This document shows positions 34,450-44,498 of a stretch of 64,000 bases of DNA, piece by piece. Both the position numbers and the translations under genes were made by a program. The notes beneath the pieces were generated by a model. That model was not told where the DNA came from, did not search any database, and saw only the letters and a program-made list of their open reading frames with translations. Every line of letters starts with the position of its first letter. Position 1 is the first letter of the stretch. The stretch is from Pomphorhynchus laevis (lineage: Eukaryota; Acanthocephala; Palaeacanthocephala; Echinorhynchida; Pomphorhynchidae): NCBI GenBank assembly GCA_012934845.2, contig WNNJ02001254.1, forward strand, positions 1 to 64,000, given 5' to 3'.

Positions 34450-34965
34450 CTATGCACGCGCTTCACAGATGAGGTCATCAAGTTCGCCATTTTTCCACAT
34501 GTTTAATCTGCGCTCTAACGTTTTTCGAATAACTGATACATTTCTTGCATGAATTCTTTGTAAAATGCATTGACACATTATTGCCGCTTCCTTCAATGCG
34601 AATTCCTCACCATCCAATTTCTTTGCAACAGTCTCGTATTCCGCACAAAGTAAGTCGATGAACTCGTTGCTTGCGGTGCAAAATGAAAGCCTGTATAAGT
34701 TTGGTCGCCAAGTGATAATCTCTCTGAAATTCTGATCGAGTTTACAGATGTAAAGATCTGCTAGTTCTGAACGATCACCGTCATATTCACCCAACGTCGG
34801 CTGATCTACATTTGACCCGTGCTGATTGATTGTGGCTTGAATTGCGCGTTGTGATCTTACTCGATTACAACATCCAGGGGCCGCGTAATTGCGGCATGCA
34901 TTTCCGGATTTAAAGCAGCGACATCCCTTGCATCTTGCCGCTTGTTCGTTGCAAGAGCAGCACAT
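34450..34965 (-). pseudogene. RLE LINE N-terminal Cys-rich domain (copy C)
   Basis: Starts at ATG 34965 with MCCSCNEQAARCKGCRCFKS and further Cys (about ten within 35 residues), a CXC-type metal-binding cluster likely to bind DNA or RNA. A helical, charged region follows with VIRKTLERRLNMWK. The same cluster heads copies B (31350-31414) and E (40508-40620). It differs from the C2H2 fingers usual at R2 N-termini. The frame is lost shortly after 34450. Confidence 0.75.
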
Positions 34966-35261
34966 TTGTTATGTTGCCGGCTTTTCTCTAGGTATGTTGT
35001 CTTTTGGTATGTTATTGTATGTTAATTATTTTTTGTGCATAAGATTGTAAGTAGTTTGTAATCAAGATATATTAATAATATTAATCAATATAAATAATAT
35101 TAATCTTGGTGGTAAGATTTTCCGTAAAGGAAGCGAGCTGAACTGAAATTGTAAGTAGTTAGTAATCAAAGAATTTGTTAAACTGATTTATTTCGTTATA
35201 GCGAAATATTTGCAATAATAATGTTTTTTAATAATAATTTTTTTGATAAAATACATTATTT

Positions 35262-35280
35262 GGTTGCCTCAAATGGGCCT
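35262..35280 (-). repeat. RLE LINE 3'-terminal motif, isolated
   Basis: A copy of the GGTT(C/G)CCTCAAATGGGCC terminal motif preceded by ATAGCGAAATATTT words (35197). It is probably the 3' tip of an otherwise lost LINE copy. Confidence 0.5.
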
Positions 35281-35825
35281 CTATACAATAGCATTTTAAA
35301 TGGCATATTTAAAATGCCATTAAAAATGTAAGTTACTGTGCCATTGTAATATATTATTTAGCTAAATTTCAGCTAAAACTTCTGGTTATTTTCAGTCTAA
35401 ATCTTCTGCCTTTTTTGGTTAAGTTTGGTTAAATTTTTGTTTTTTTTTTAATTTGTCCGGAGAACTTTAAGTTTAAATAAAAAATCAGATGTTTATTTAA
35501 TATATATTTTTTATTTTATCTACAAATAAACATTAAATATTCCACAAATTTGATTCCGCATCAAAACAGAATGATACATGAATGATGCAAATTTGTAGAA
35601 TTATATTATTATTTGTAGAATTAATGAAAAATCGATTAACAATTTCTAAATGATTAATGAAATAATAAAATGAATTTATATGATTAATAATATGAAATTA
35701 TATAATATAAAATATGAAATTATTGATATATAATTAATAATATATATTATATTAATAATATAATATAATTATAATTTATTAAATTATTTTCTCAATAATA
35801 ATTTTTTCGATAAAATACATTATTT

Positions 35826-36475
35826 GGTTCCCTCAAATGGGCCTATATACAAGTAGTAACATTCATGTCTAAAAAAGTTATTATTATGATGTTGGGCATC
35901 AATTGACACGATAACCTGTCAGTTCGACTTCATCCATTCCATCTCCCATTGGGTTATGTAATGAAGATCGTGCTGCTCGTAAGGCGAATGAACTTGACCT
36001 TGCTAGAACGATTCCAATTTTTTTGCTGCAACCAGGATATGACTTCGGTGTACTTCCTGTCTTTCTGTACGCTTATTTTGTTTGCTAAATGTTGCATAAA
36101 TCTCTGTGCTTGTGGTCCTATCTCACCTTGGATTGAAAAGATAAGTGGGCAAAACGTCGCATGTTCCACTTCTAGGACACGTTCGTTGTATTTCGCGATT
36201 TTGTTGAACACACAAATATCGAAGAAGCTTTGCTCGAATCTGCCTCCAAAAAGACAATTACAAACCACATCGAGACGGGCCTTGTAGTCTCGACTTGTTT
36301 TGCCCTCGTAAAATTCCATGTTTCGTTTATAGGCTGAAGTTGGGTTTCCGTGCTGACTCCGTTACAAACGATAGTCAACGTGTCAGCTTTAAATTTCCTT
36401 ATTTCGTTATGCCTAATTGTCGGAATGGCGCCTGTTGAGCATGAGAGAACGTGTGTTATACCGAAATCTTATCTG
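35826..36475 (-). mobile_element. RLE LINE 3' fragment, copy D
   Basis: Minus strand. The frame 35954-36319 encodes ARLDVVCNCL, FFDICVFN, KYNERVLEVEH and FCPLIFSIQG, the endonuclease motifs of this lineage. The 3' terminal motif is at 35826-35844. Truncated at about 36475, roughly 150 bp from the tRNA gene. Confidence 0.75.
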
Positions 36476-36628
36476 CATCTCGATTATTATTTGTATCTTC
36501 TCAATTATTATTTGTAAATCTTCTCAGTTTTTTCTATTTTTTATTTATTATTATATTACAAGGTAAAAAATATATTACAAGGTATAATATAATAATATTA
36601 CAATTTAATAATACATTATAAAATTACA

Positions 36629-36702
36629 GGCCGATTAGCTCAGTTGGTTAGAGCGCCGTGCTAATAACGCGGATGTCGTGGGTTCGAGCCCCACATTGGC
36701 CA
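36629..36702 (+). tRNA. tRNA-Ile (anticodon AAT)
   Basis: Full cloverleaf: 7-bp acceptor stem (GGCCGAT/ATTGGCC, one G-T), D arm GCTC/GAGC, anticodon stem CCGTG/CGCGG with loop CTAATAA (anticodon AAT at 36663-36665, read as IAU), T stem GTGGG/CCCAC with TTCGAGC loop. Box A TAGCTCAGTTGG and box B GGTTCGAGCC fit Pol III promoters. No intron and no encoded CCA, as expected for a eukaryotic nuclear gene. A T-rich terminator is not obvious within 20 bp downstream. Confidence 0.96.
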
Positions 36703-37180
36703 ATTAGTTTGTGCTGTAAAAAAAGGGATAAACTTAATATAAAGTCATTATCAAAAAAATAGATATGAAAAAAGTTTGGGAGATACAACAACATACATTT
36801 ATGACACAAAATAACATACAAATCAAATCAGGTAACTGAGTCTACTTTTAATATAATTATAAAATAAACAGAACATAATAATGCTAAATCAAAATTTAAT
36901 AATAAAATTAATAATTGTTTTTAGATTTTCTATAATTTAAATCAAGTTAAAAAATAAAAAATAAAAAATAAAATTTAAAATAAACGTCATTTTTATGAAT
37001 TGACTAATAAATAACAGACGTTGTATCATAATAAGAATTAGAGGTCATCAGGAGGAACTGCTATGCTATCAGGTTTCGGCCCTAACTTCTCTACCCAACA
37101 TAGCAGCGGGGCCAAATACATGCTAATGATGTATTTCCTCTGAAATAACTATCTAGTATCTTATTCTAATGCAAAGTATA

Positions 37181-37438
37181 TTATTTATTATCCATCCATA
37201 AAAATTTGCCACTTAAGAGTTTAAATTTATTCTTTATATTATTGTGTTGATTTATATATTTTACTATTTTCTGTTCGATGGTATTTTTATAACATCCTAG
37301 TTTAAAATATGTATCTATTAAATTATTTAAATGATTTTGAAGAAAGCCAATATCATTACATATTGTTGCAATTCTTAAAATTTCATTATTTAATGTATTA
37401 TATTTTATATTATATGATATGCATGAATGCTCATGCAA
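37181..37438 (-). pseudogene. PLE C-terminal segment, copy 1
   Basis: 85 residues (ILRIATICNDIGFLQNHLNN and following) corresponding to the thumb or connection region after the RT core. Upstream, 37440-37640 still encodes SLILNKTNINDKEGVYLDM in the continuing frame. An inverted relative of part of this region lies at 58811-59060. Confidence 0.7.
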
Positions 37439-37645
37439 AAATATGTTTCTTGTACATTAAAATATGTCATCTTTACGATATAAATTAATAGTAGTTTTAG
37501 TTAATGTTAATTTAATGTTCATATCTAGATATACACCTTCTTTATCATTAATATTGGTTTTGTTAAGAATAAGGCTTTCTGGATAAATTTGTTCACTAAT
37601 TGAATAAAAATTATTAGAATAAAATACACATATATCATCAATGTA

Positions 37646-38017
37646 TCAAAACATATATTTCATATATTTATATTGTTTAGATTTAATTTTTACACAGTTA
37701 TGAACAAATTCATATTCTATAAAGCTTAAAAACAAGTTAGCTCTAATTGGGATACTATTACTTTCCATTGGAATACCTTTTACTTGTCTAAATATAGATG
37801 TCCCTACTTTTAAATAATTTTGATTTATCAAAATATTTAAGGATTCTATTAATTCAATTTTATCCATATATTTATATTTACTTGATGATTTAATTTTTGT
37901 TAGATAGGCGTTATAATTATTATAACATATATATGTATATCTTTTTCCGAATATAAGATTAATTAATTTTACTAACGCTTCTTTAATATCTGCTAAATCT
38001 AGATTTGTATAAAGCAT
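37646..38017 (-). pseudogene. PLE reverse transcriptase core, copy 1
   Basis: 123 residues from the YTNLDLADIKEALVK helix to the residues just before the catalytic motif. It contains KGIPMESNS, the PLE equivalent of RT motif B. The chain stops at TGA 37646-37648, one codon before YIDD. PLEs usually have an Arg codon there, so a single CGA to TGA transition explains the break (inference). Confidence 0.85.
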
Positions 38018-39459
38018 ACTAAAATCGTATGTATTTATATTTTGAAAATTTATTCCTTTTGTCTGTTCTAAAAATTCTTTTGTAGAATTAATACTGAAAT
38101 AGTTTTATACCAGTATTAATTTCGATTACCTTACAATATTTTTTGAAGTGTTTTAATTACTTTATGTGTTTTATTCATATAGACAGAAAGTGGTTGTAAT
38201 GTACATTTAAACGCACTACATATGAACCTAAGTTTTATTAAATTTTAATGTAATTTTGAATTCCAATATAATATAGGTATAGATTTATTATCTGATTCAA
38301 CCTTTATACCTTTTTATTCATTATAGAACAGTGACTTGTAATAATTGTTTCTAAACTTAACTCACTACGTTCATATCTAGGATTTACATTCAAATTATTA
38401 GAATTAACCTATTTCATTAGTGTATCATAATATAGCTTTTTGCATATGAATACAAAGTTATTACTAGCTTTATCAATAGTTGTTATTATATAATTATTCT
38501 TTAATTTAGTAAGTTCTTTATTCATATCTTTATTAATTTTATCTTTCCTTTTATAATTGTTTGTTATTTTCATTTTCTTTTTTAGAAAATCAAAGTAAGA
38601 ATAAGAAAGAATTTAGTAAGAAATTGTAGGAAATAGTAAGAATTTGATCTCGTATATAAAGAATTAGGAAGAATTATAGTTTTTTTTAATTTGGTAAGTT
38701 CTGTGTAAATATTTTTATTAATTTTATCTTTTTTATAATTGTTTGTTATTTTCATTTTATTTTTAATTTTATCAAATATATAATCTTTCCAAATGTTTAT
38801 TTTAAATATATTCGGGCTTTCACTATTAATCAGCTTATTAAAGTAATCATTTAAGTTATTATATAACGAATTGTAAATTTTATTTTTGTCGTTGTTGTTA
38901 TTTAATCTATATTTATACCCTTTTGATAGCAGCTTTCTTAATTCACAATTTTCAATTAATTCTAGATTATGGGTACATATATGTTCATTTATTTTATCAA
39001 AATTAGGACTTTTACAATTGTATTCTGTTTCAATTATGTTTCTAATATTATCGTTACATATTGATTTTAATTCTTTATTATAATTACAAATTTTTCGTCC
39101 TAATGGTTGTAGGAGTTTATACCTTATTTTAGGAATATATTTACTTAAATCTGACCCTATTATTTCTTTACTTTTAGAATTATTTAAAAGTCTACCTATA
39201 TTTATGTTATCTATACATTTATTAATGAAGTTTATGGTTAATGTATATTTTCTATTGTTATTATTAACATTTATTGTACGATTATAGTATTTTGTATTAC
39301 AATAACTGTCTATTATACAACTTAGCCTATCGTAGTCGTTAATTAATTTTTGATTTATTGAACATATGATATCTTTAGAAAAACTTCAGAAAAAAATAAA
39401 TTAAATAAATCATTAAATGACAATTTCAACAGTTTAATTGACGCTTATTTTAAAAAGTA

Positions 39460-39486
39460 GTTGGTAGTCCGCTTTCTGACGAGCCC
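39460..39486 (+). repeat. Fragment of hammerhead repeat X next to PLE copy 1
   Basis: About 27 bp (GTTGGTAGTC...CTGACGAGCCC, CTGACGA at 39476-39482) match the hammerhead 5' half of family X with two or three differences, lying just upstream of the PLE coding region and in the opposite orientation. Stem II 3' strand and GAAA are absent, so it is a fragment. Confidence 0.55.
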
Positions 39487-39581
39487 TTCTGACGATTTTT
39501 ACTATTAGGTGGCAGAGGAAGTTCGTCAATATGTGCACGGTCATGTACGAGTAATGATCGTTTTGACTGATCGTCGTTATT

Positions 39582-39960
39582 TTAACTGTTCTGGGATGAT
39601 TTCATTGTCTTATAATTCATCGACAATTTACATGATTCAAGGGATATAACTGAATATGGCGTTTCTCCGTCATTAACAGATTTGGATTGAAATTTGTCAT
39701 AAACGGGTAACAGGCTTTCAACAGCATCTGAATCGTCATTTGCGCATTTGGTATATCGCGTAATAGTTGCATCACAGCATCGGTATGTAGATTCTACTGA
39801 TACGTTATTGTTGAGACTAGTGTATGGCTCGAATAGGCGTTCCTCAGGTTCACATGTTTTCTGTTGGATTTGGTTAAAGGCCAATATTGGAAGCCGATCG
39901 AGTCAATCTAGCATGGCTTTTGTGTTGCCCCGCATTGGCGCGATCGAGATGTGCTGATAT
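39582..39960 (-). pseudogene. Unidentified coding-like frame
   Basis: A 100-residue frame (39582-39884), Ser/Asn-rich with a C-terminal DGETPYSVISLESCKLS, extended upstream to about 39960 in another frame. No family recognised. It sits between PLE copy 1 and RLE LINE copy E and has less AT-biased codons than the flanks. It could be a decayed host exon or part of an element. Confidence 0.3.
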
Positions 39961-39982
39961 AATCGTGTGATTATATCAGCAC
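39951..39982. repeat. Perfect 14-bp hairpin
   Basis: Arms 39951-39964 and 39969-39982 with a 4-nt loop. The arm words recur several times to 40030. Confidence 0.8.
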
Positions 39983-40477
39983 ACCAGATTATCTGATGTG
40001 CTGATTATCATCAGATTATATCAGATTATCCCATTCCGCTTGTACGGCTCATATTGTTCGCAACCCGCTTGATCACCCTATTTCATTCGTCGTCCCATCC
40101 ACTAAAGTTCTTGACTACGGTGGCTGAAAACATGTACCCCGCATCTTCGACTCTGTCCTTATATTTCCTATGCTTTACATTGACAGCGTACGACGTTGCA
40201 GGGGCGAATTGTACGTTGGCGGCGGAATAACGGTATGCGGCTTATTGGGGGGAGTGGATGACTGCTAAGTCGACTACAAGTGGAAGGTCCCCATAAAAAA
40301 GAAGGTTTGCCGGACGTTCGCGTACGTCCGGGATAATTCCTCGCACTTCCAGGGCTACATCCATATACAATTACTAACTACTTACATTACAAGTTCGACT
40401 ACAAAAAACTTCGATAAAACTACGATTTGTCGACTACGATAAACGACTACAATCGTCAAACTTTCTGATCGTCATAC

Positions 40478-40819
40478 ATGGTTCGCAGTCACCCATCAAA
40501 CGAACATTTGTGCTGCACGTGTAAGGGGCCAGCAGCAGTATGCAAAGGTTGCCGGTGCGCAAAACAACAAAAAGCATGCATCAATTGTCGTGCATGTAGA
40601 TGCTCAAATAGATTTCCGATAGTCGAACTAATACCATCTTCCATTAGTCGACATAACGACCAAGCTAATGAAAACCACAGCTATTTTGTTAACACTAACT
40701 CAGTGCACGCAGATCGCACCGCGGACCTTCATCTAAATCAGACTCCAGAAAATTTATGCAATACACCTAAACTGTCGCAGATATATACGAAGCTGTTATC
40801 CACTGGAGGCCCAACCTGA
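40478..40819 (+). pseudogene. RLE LINE N-terminal Cys cluster (copy E)
   Basis: 113 residues starting at ATG 40478 with twelve Cys between residues 12 and 48 in a CxC / CxxC pattern, the same metal-binding cluster as copy C. The frame ends with TGA, overlapping the next open frame (40819-41016) by one base. The two probably formed one chain before a frameshift. Confidence 0.7.
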
Positions 40820-41413
40820 TGAGCCTCCCACGATGCTCTGCAAGCCACGCAATCGTCGAAATACTCTCTAAATTATACGTAGATTCGCAGAACAGTTTTC
40901 CGATACAAGCTCTCAGCTGCAAACTTCAACGATATTCAGCCAGTGTGTTGCAGCGAATACCGTCAAGAAAGATAGCTCTTATACGCAAAACCTTAGTACG
41001 CAGATTAGTCAGTTAGAATAATAACGAGTACGTGACTCTTTACCAAGAAGCGCTCTTCCTCCAAAACAATATCCAAAATCATCCACTAAAGCCATCTACC
41101 AACTGGATTAAACGCTATCAAAGCCTTTTACTAAAGGCCGCATTAAAGCAAGTACTGCTATGCTGGAAGATAAATTTGAAACCCATATACTGCAGCCACA
41201 TTACCTCATAAACAATGTGCCAGTCCTCTCAAGACTCGAAGATCTGCATCCAAAAGCACAACCCCCAAATCCAGAAGCTCTTCAATCAACTCATTTTCCA
41301 GGTTCGAAACCTCATCACTATAGTATGTTCTATGCTCTAGACGAATCAAATCTAGCAAGAAAACCAGAGGAAGCGCATGACCGTCGGGTATCGATTCTAA
41401 TTCATGGCTTCAC

Positions 41414-42145
41414 ATGCTTATGGACTTCCATCCTCAGTCTATATGTCTAGCCAGGGCAATCGCTAAATTCGCTATCTTCATCGCTACAAAACACATTACC
41501 CCTTGCCAATTAGACACTTTTACAATTTGCCGCCTAGTCGCCCTAGAGAAAAAATCAGGAGGAATTAGACCTACCGGAATATGCAACACTGTCAGGCGCA
41601 CAATTTGCAGTTCTATTCTCGACTTCGTGCGCAATTATATTCAAGACATCGCCGGGTTCGTTCAACTTGGAGCTTCCTTAAAAGGAGGTATCGAGGTAGC
41701 AGTCACTACTCTTAGAAACGAGTTTCACCAAAGTGACCATCTGTGCTTTATGACGGTCGATGTCGCAAATGCCTTCAACCAGAGTAATAAAGCCGTTGCA
41801 CTGCATAATGTGGAATTAACCTGCCCTTCACTTTCGTGTGCGCTACGCAACGTTTACTCGAAGCCTGCTCAGCTTTCATCGGAAAGCTTTACACAGGAAG
41901 ACTCTTTTGCAATGGCTGGATTCGCATTGACCTTCATTCCACTAATCGAACATATTCAACGAATGATCCCAACAACATTCCATAAATGTTACGCTGACGA
42001 CGCCAATTTCGTAGGAACTATAGACACCCTTAAACATGTCTGGAATATATTGCATTCTGTCGGTCCAAAATATGGTTATTATGTAAATCCGCTTAAATCT
42101 CATATTCTAATCTCATCAGCAGCTCAATGCCGAAGACCTCTCTGA
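41414..42145 (+). pseudogene. RLE LINE reverse transcriptase (copy E)
   Basis: 243 residues: CRLVALEKKSGGIRPTGI (motif 1), TVDVANAFNQSNKA (motif A), SFTQEDSFAMAGF (motif B with QGD changed to QED), KCYADDANFVG (motif C; YADD intact but the usual W before it is C) and GPKYGYYVNPLKSH (motif D). Truncated before the linker by a frameshift at about 42130. Confidence 0.85.
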
Positions 42146-42899
42146 TACAAACATAAGATCATCCACGGCAGAGATAACAATATTTGGAACACCAATCGGA
42201 TCTGCAGACTACGAAAGCTATACTCTTAGTGAGCTATCCTATTCATGGATTACAATTATCCAACGCCTAAAGCAGTTGCACATGTAGACCCCCATGTAGC
42301 ATACGCTGGCTGAATCAATTCTGTTCAAGCAAAATGAAAACACGTTATGCGCACATGTGAAGGTCTGGATTCAGTGGGGATTAACCTTTCAAACATCTTA
42401 ACTTCGGAGCTTCTCCCGCAGTTTGCATCTTGGAAACTCGACTGTGCTTGGACGTCCGTACTATACTCACCACTAAAGTAGGCGGAATTTGCATTGTCGA
42501 CCCCACATTTAGTGCTCCGATAGAGCTGAAATGGTCAGCATGCTCCAATCCTCTTATAAATCTGGACTAACAAGCGACTGCCCACGCGAATTACAAAATA
42601 AAACACTTAACGAAATTAAACAATTCAGGGAGTTCTTGTCTAGGGAATGCATATCAAACTAGCCTCTTTTAGCAAATGCCTCAATGAAACCCATTATCAA
42701 TCACGCCTCTTTCAATGGTACATCCTCGTAGCTAACCGCGCTGACCTTAGAACAAGAAAAATTCTATCTGTCAGCCAATGAATTCAGAGATGCCTTGAAC
42801 GCACGATATGGACAAACTGACCCAATCTAAAGCAAAAAAACATGCGTATGTGATTCCCAAGTTGACATTTCTCACTATCTGACATGCAAGCATGGAGGA

Positions 42900-43346
42900 A
42901 TGCCTTCTATCCGCCATAACGCTATCCGCGATTTATTTGTACAATCCTTAAGCCGAATATCGCAAGGCGTTAGCACCGAACCAGAACTTACCAGTATCCC
43001 AAACGAACATATATTCGAACGCTCCACAACTACTCACGATAAGAACGCTCGTCTCGACATTGTATGTCCTGGCCTCCACGACTTGAGATTTGAGCGAACG
43101 TTTTTCGACGTCAATGTTTTTTCATGCATGCTCAATCCAACGCTGAACGGAGGTAAGAATCTTCATTCCAATATAACGAAAATCGCAAAGCAAAGTAATG
43201 TGAAAGAGTTTCGACAATCGAGCATGCTTCGTTCACGCCACTGGTTTTCTCAACATCAGGTGGATTCGGAAACGAAGCAGGAGCACTCATTCGGACAATA
43301 TCATCGAAGCTTGCATATCAGTCAACAAAAACGTATCCCGACCTGA
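42900..43346 (+). pseudogene. RLE LINE endonuclease domain (copy E)
   Basis: 148 residues starting MPSIRHNAIRDLF, then ARLDIVCPGL and RFERTFFDVNVF, the RLE catalytic region as in copy A. The frame is lost before the Lys-containing motif (K-Y-x-x-R-I). Immediately upstream, a CCHC-like cluster (TCVCDSQVDISH-type) is visible at 42840-42890. Confidence 0.8.
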
Positions 43347-43669
43347 TTCTCAAGACAAAAAAATTTATCAGCTTTGAAATAGCAAGATCGGCATCAGCTT
43401 GTCTCCTGTCACTTCGCTCTACACGTAGACATCCTATCTACATCGATCCCTTAAGGGCGAGTGAAACGACTGAAATGCAATCGAACATCTTGATCGGATT
43501 TGTTTTCACAGCAGTATTTGGTGGTTACTTTCCTTCTTTTTCTGTCGGTTTACGGCATTTGATAGTCTAATACTGATTAAATTATGCTTATTTTCTTATG
43601 AATAAATAATTTTTCGTTAAAAAATATTACAAAGTTAAAATTATTATTAAATTATTATATTATTATCAG

Positions 43670-43773
43670 GCCAGTTCTCTCCCTGGGATGCAGAGGATGA
43701 CTAGTATAGTATTCCTCTGCATCTCATGTAGGGGACTGGCACTGATGAGTCATATTGATGACGAAACAGCATC
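43670..43773 (+). ncRNA. Hammerhead ribozyme, family T unit 1
   Basis: Long stem I hairpin (GCCAGT 43670-43675 pairs ACTGGC 43735-43740, with about 20 further pairs), CTGATGA (43742-43748), perfect stem II GTCAT/ATGAC (43749-43753 and 43758-43762), GAAA (43763-43766) and CAGCATC. The 5' strand of stem III and the cleavage triplet are missing: the array begins at stem I. Confidence 0.7.
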
Positions 43774-44010
43774 TAACAGTGTTTTTCGTCGTTCATCCGT
43801 GTCTGGCTAAAATGACTAAAAAATTCACGCGGATTGGTATCAATCTCGTTTTGAGATATTCAGAAAAAAGTTAGTCGATATACAAGATACATTGCGCTGG
43901 CATTTGCCAGTGCTTATGCTAATGATCCTTTGGTGAAGCGGTAGTGCTGGTTCAGCATACAATGATGATGTTACTAGAGGTTTTCTGGTACATCATTCAC
44001 TTGATTCGTT

Positions 44011-44094
44011 GATTGCCGTCTGCTAGTCCTCCTTTGCATCCAGCAGTGGGAGGGAACTAGTACTGATGAATCATAGTGACGAAGAAACGGCATC
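44011..44094 (+). ncRNA. Hammerhead ribozyme, family T unit 2
   Basis: TGCCG-TC (cleavage after 44020), stem I 44021-44062 with CTAGT/ACTAG, CTGATGA (44063-44069), stem II degraded (first pair lost, extra bases before GAAAC) and CGGCATC, giving a perfect five-pair stem III TGCCG/CGGCA. Likely inactive or weak because of stem II. Confidence 0.65.
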
Positions 44095-44330
44095 TAGCAG
44101 TGTTTTTCGTCGTTATTCCGCGTCTGGCTAAAATGACTAAAAATTCACGCGGATTGGTATCACTGTCGTTTTGAGATATTCAGAAAAGTTAGTCGATATA
44201 CAAGATACCTTGCGCTGGCATTTGCCAGTGCTTATGCTAATGATCCTTTTTGGTGAAGCGGTAGTGCTGGTTCAGCACTCAATGATGATGTTACTAGAGG
44301 TTTTCTAGTACATCATTCACTTGATTCGTT

Positions 44331-44414
44331 GATTGCCGTCTGCTAGTCCTCCTCTGCATCCAGCAGTGGGAGGGAACTAATACTGATAAGTCATAGCGAT
44401 GACGAAAGGGCATC
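44331..44414 (+). ncRNA. Hammerhead ribozyme, family T unit 3 (G8A mutant)
   Basis: TGCCG-TC (cleavage site after 44340), stem I, CTGATAA (44383-44389; G8 replaced by A), perfect stem II GTCAT/ATGAC, GAAA and GGGCATC (first stem III pair lost). Predicted inactive. Confidence 0.65.
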
Positions 44415-44479
44415 TAGCAGTGTTTTTCGTCGTTATTCCGCGTCTGGCTAAAATGACTAACAAAATAATTATATTACAA

Positions 44480-44498
44480 GGTTCCCGCATATGGGCCT
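44480..44498 (-). repeat. RLE LINE 3'-terminal motif beside the T array
   Basis: GGTTCCCGCATATGGGCC-type motif, in the orientation of a minus-strand RLE LINE, i.e. opposite to copy E. It marks the end of another, truncated LINE copy right after the array. A further shortened version is at 44703. Confidence 0.5.

Larger units (their letters stand above)
31924..34965 (-). mobile_element. RLE LINE, full length, copy C
   Basis: Best complete example of the lineage here, about 3.0 kb on the minus strand. It has an N-terminal Cys cluster (34450-34965), RT (33139-34203), linker (32601-33008) and CCHC plus endonuclease (31984-32600). Three or four frame breaks separate the pieces (about 34445, 33135, 32600 and 32455). 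AT-rich 3' flank with repeated ATAGCGAAATATTT words at 31730-31880. Confidence 0.85.
37181..39420 (-). mobile_element. Penelope-like element, copy 1
   Basis: Minus-strand PLE with a decayed RT ORF. N-terminal region about 38990-39400 (CNCKSPNF at about 39015 and KICNYNKELKS just upstream), then a DKASNNFVFICKK segment (about 38440-38500), KPRFICSGF (about 38215-38240), SMLYTNLDL (37980-38020), KGIPMESNSIPIRANLFLSF (37730-37790) and YIDDICVFYSNN (37610-37645). A single TGA (37646-37648) directly precedes YIDD. The C-terminal thumb continues to 37181 after a stop at about 37440. No clear GIY-YIG endonuclease was seen in this copy. Confidence 0.85.
40478..43660 (+). mobile_element. RLE LINE, full length but decayed, copy E
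   Basis: Only RLE LINE on the plus strand. ATG at 40478, Cys cluster (CCTCKGPAAVCKGCRCAKQQ at about residue 12), helical KIALIRKTLVRRL (40965-41010), RT (41414-42145), CCHC (about 42842-42890, frame broken) and endonuclease (42900-43346). The coding region has at least eight breaks. GC content is higher than the flanks. An AT-rich 3' tail leads into the hammerhead array at 43670. The region 40110-40477 is probably its 5' UTR. Confidence 0.85.
43670..44463 (+). repeat. Tandem array of 320-bp hammerhead units (family T)
   Basis: Three units in direct tandem: unit 1 43670-44020, unit 2 44021-44340 (exactly 320 bp) and unit 3 44341 to about 44463 (truncated). CTGAT(G/A)A cores sit at 43742, 44063 and 44383. 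Units share long identical stretches (for example TTTTTCGTCGTTATTCCGCG and the GATTGCCGTC end). Non-coding. Layout is that of SMalpha-type satellite or retrozyme repeats, which other animals transcribe and self-cleave to unit length (family knowledge). Confidence 0.85.

Noticed and set aside
43670-44463. CRISPR-like array
   Set aside because: Units are 320 bp and contiguous without unique spacers; a hammerhead satellite explains the pattern.
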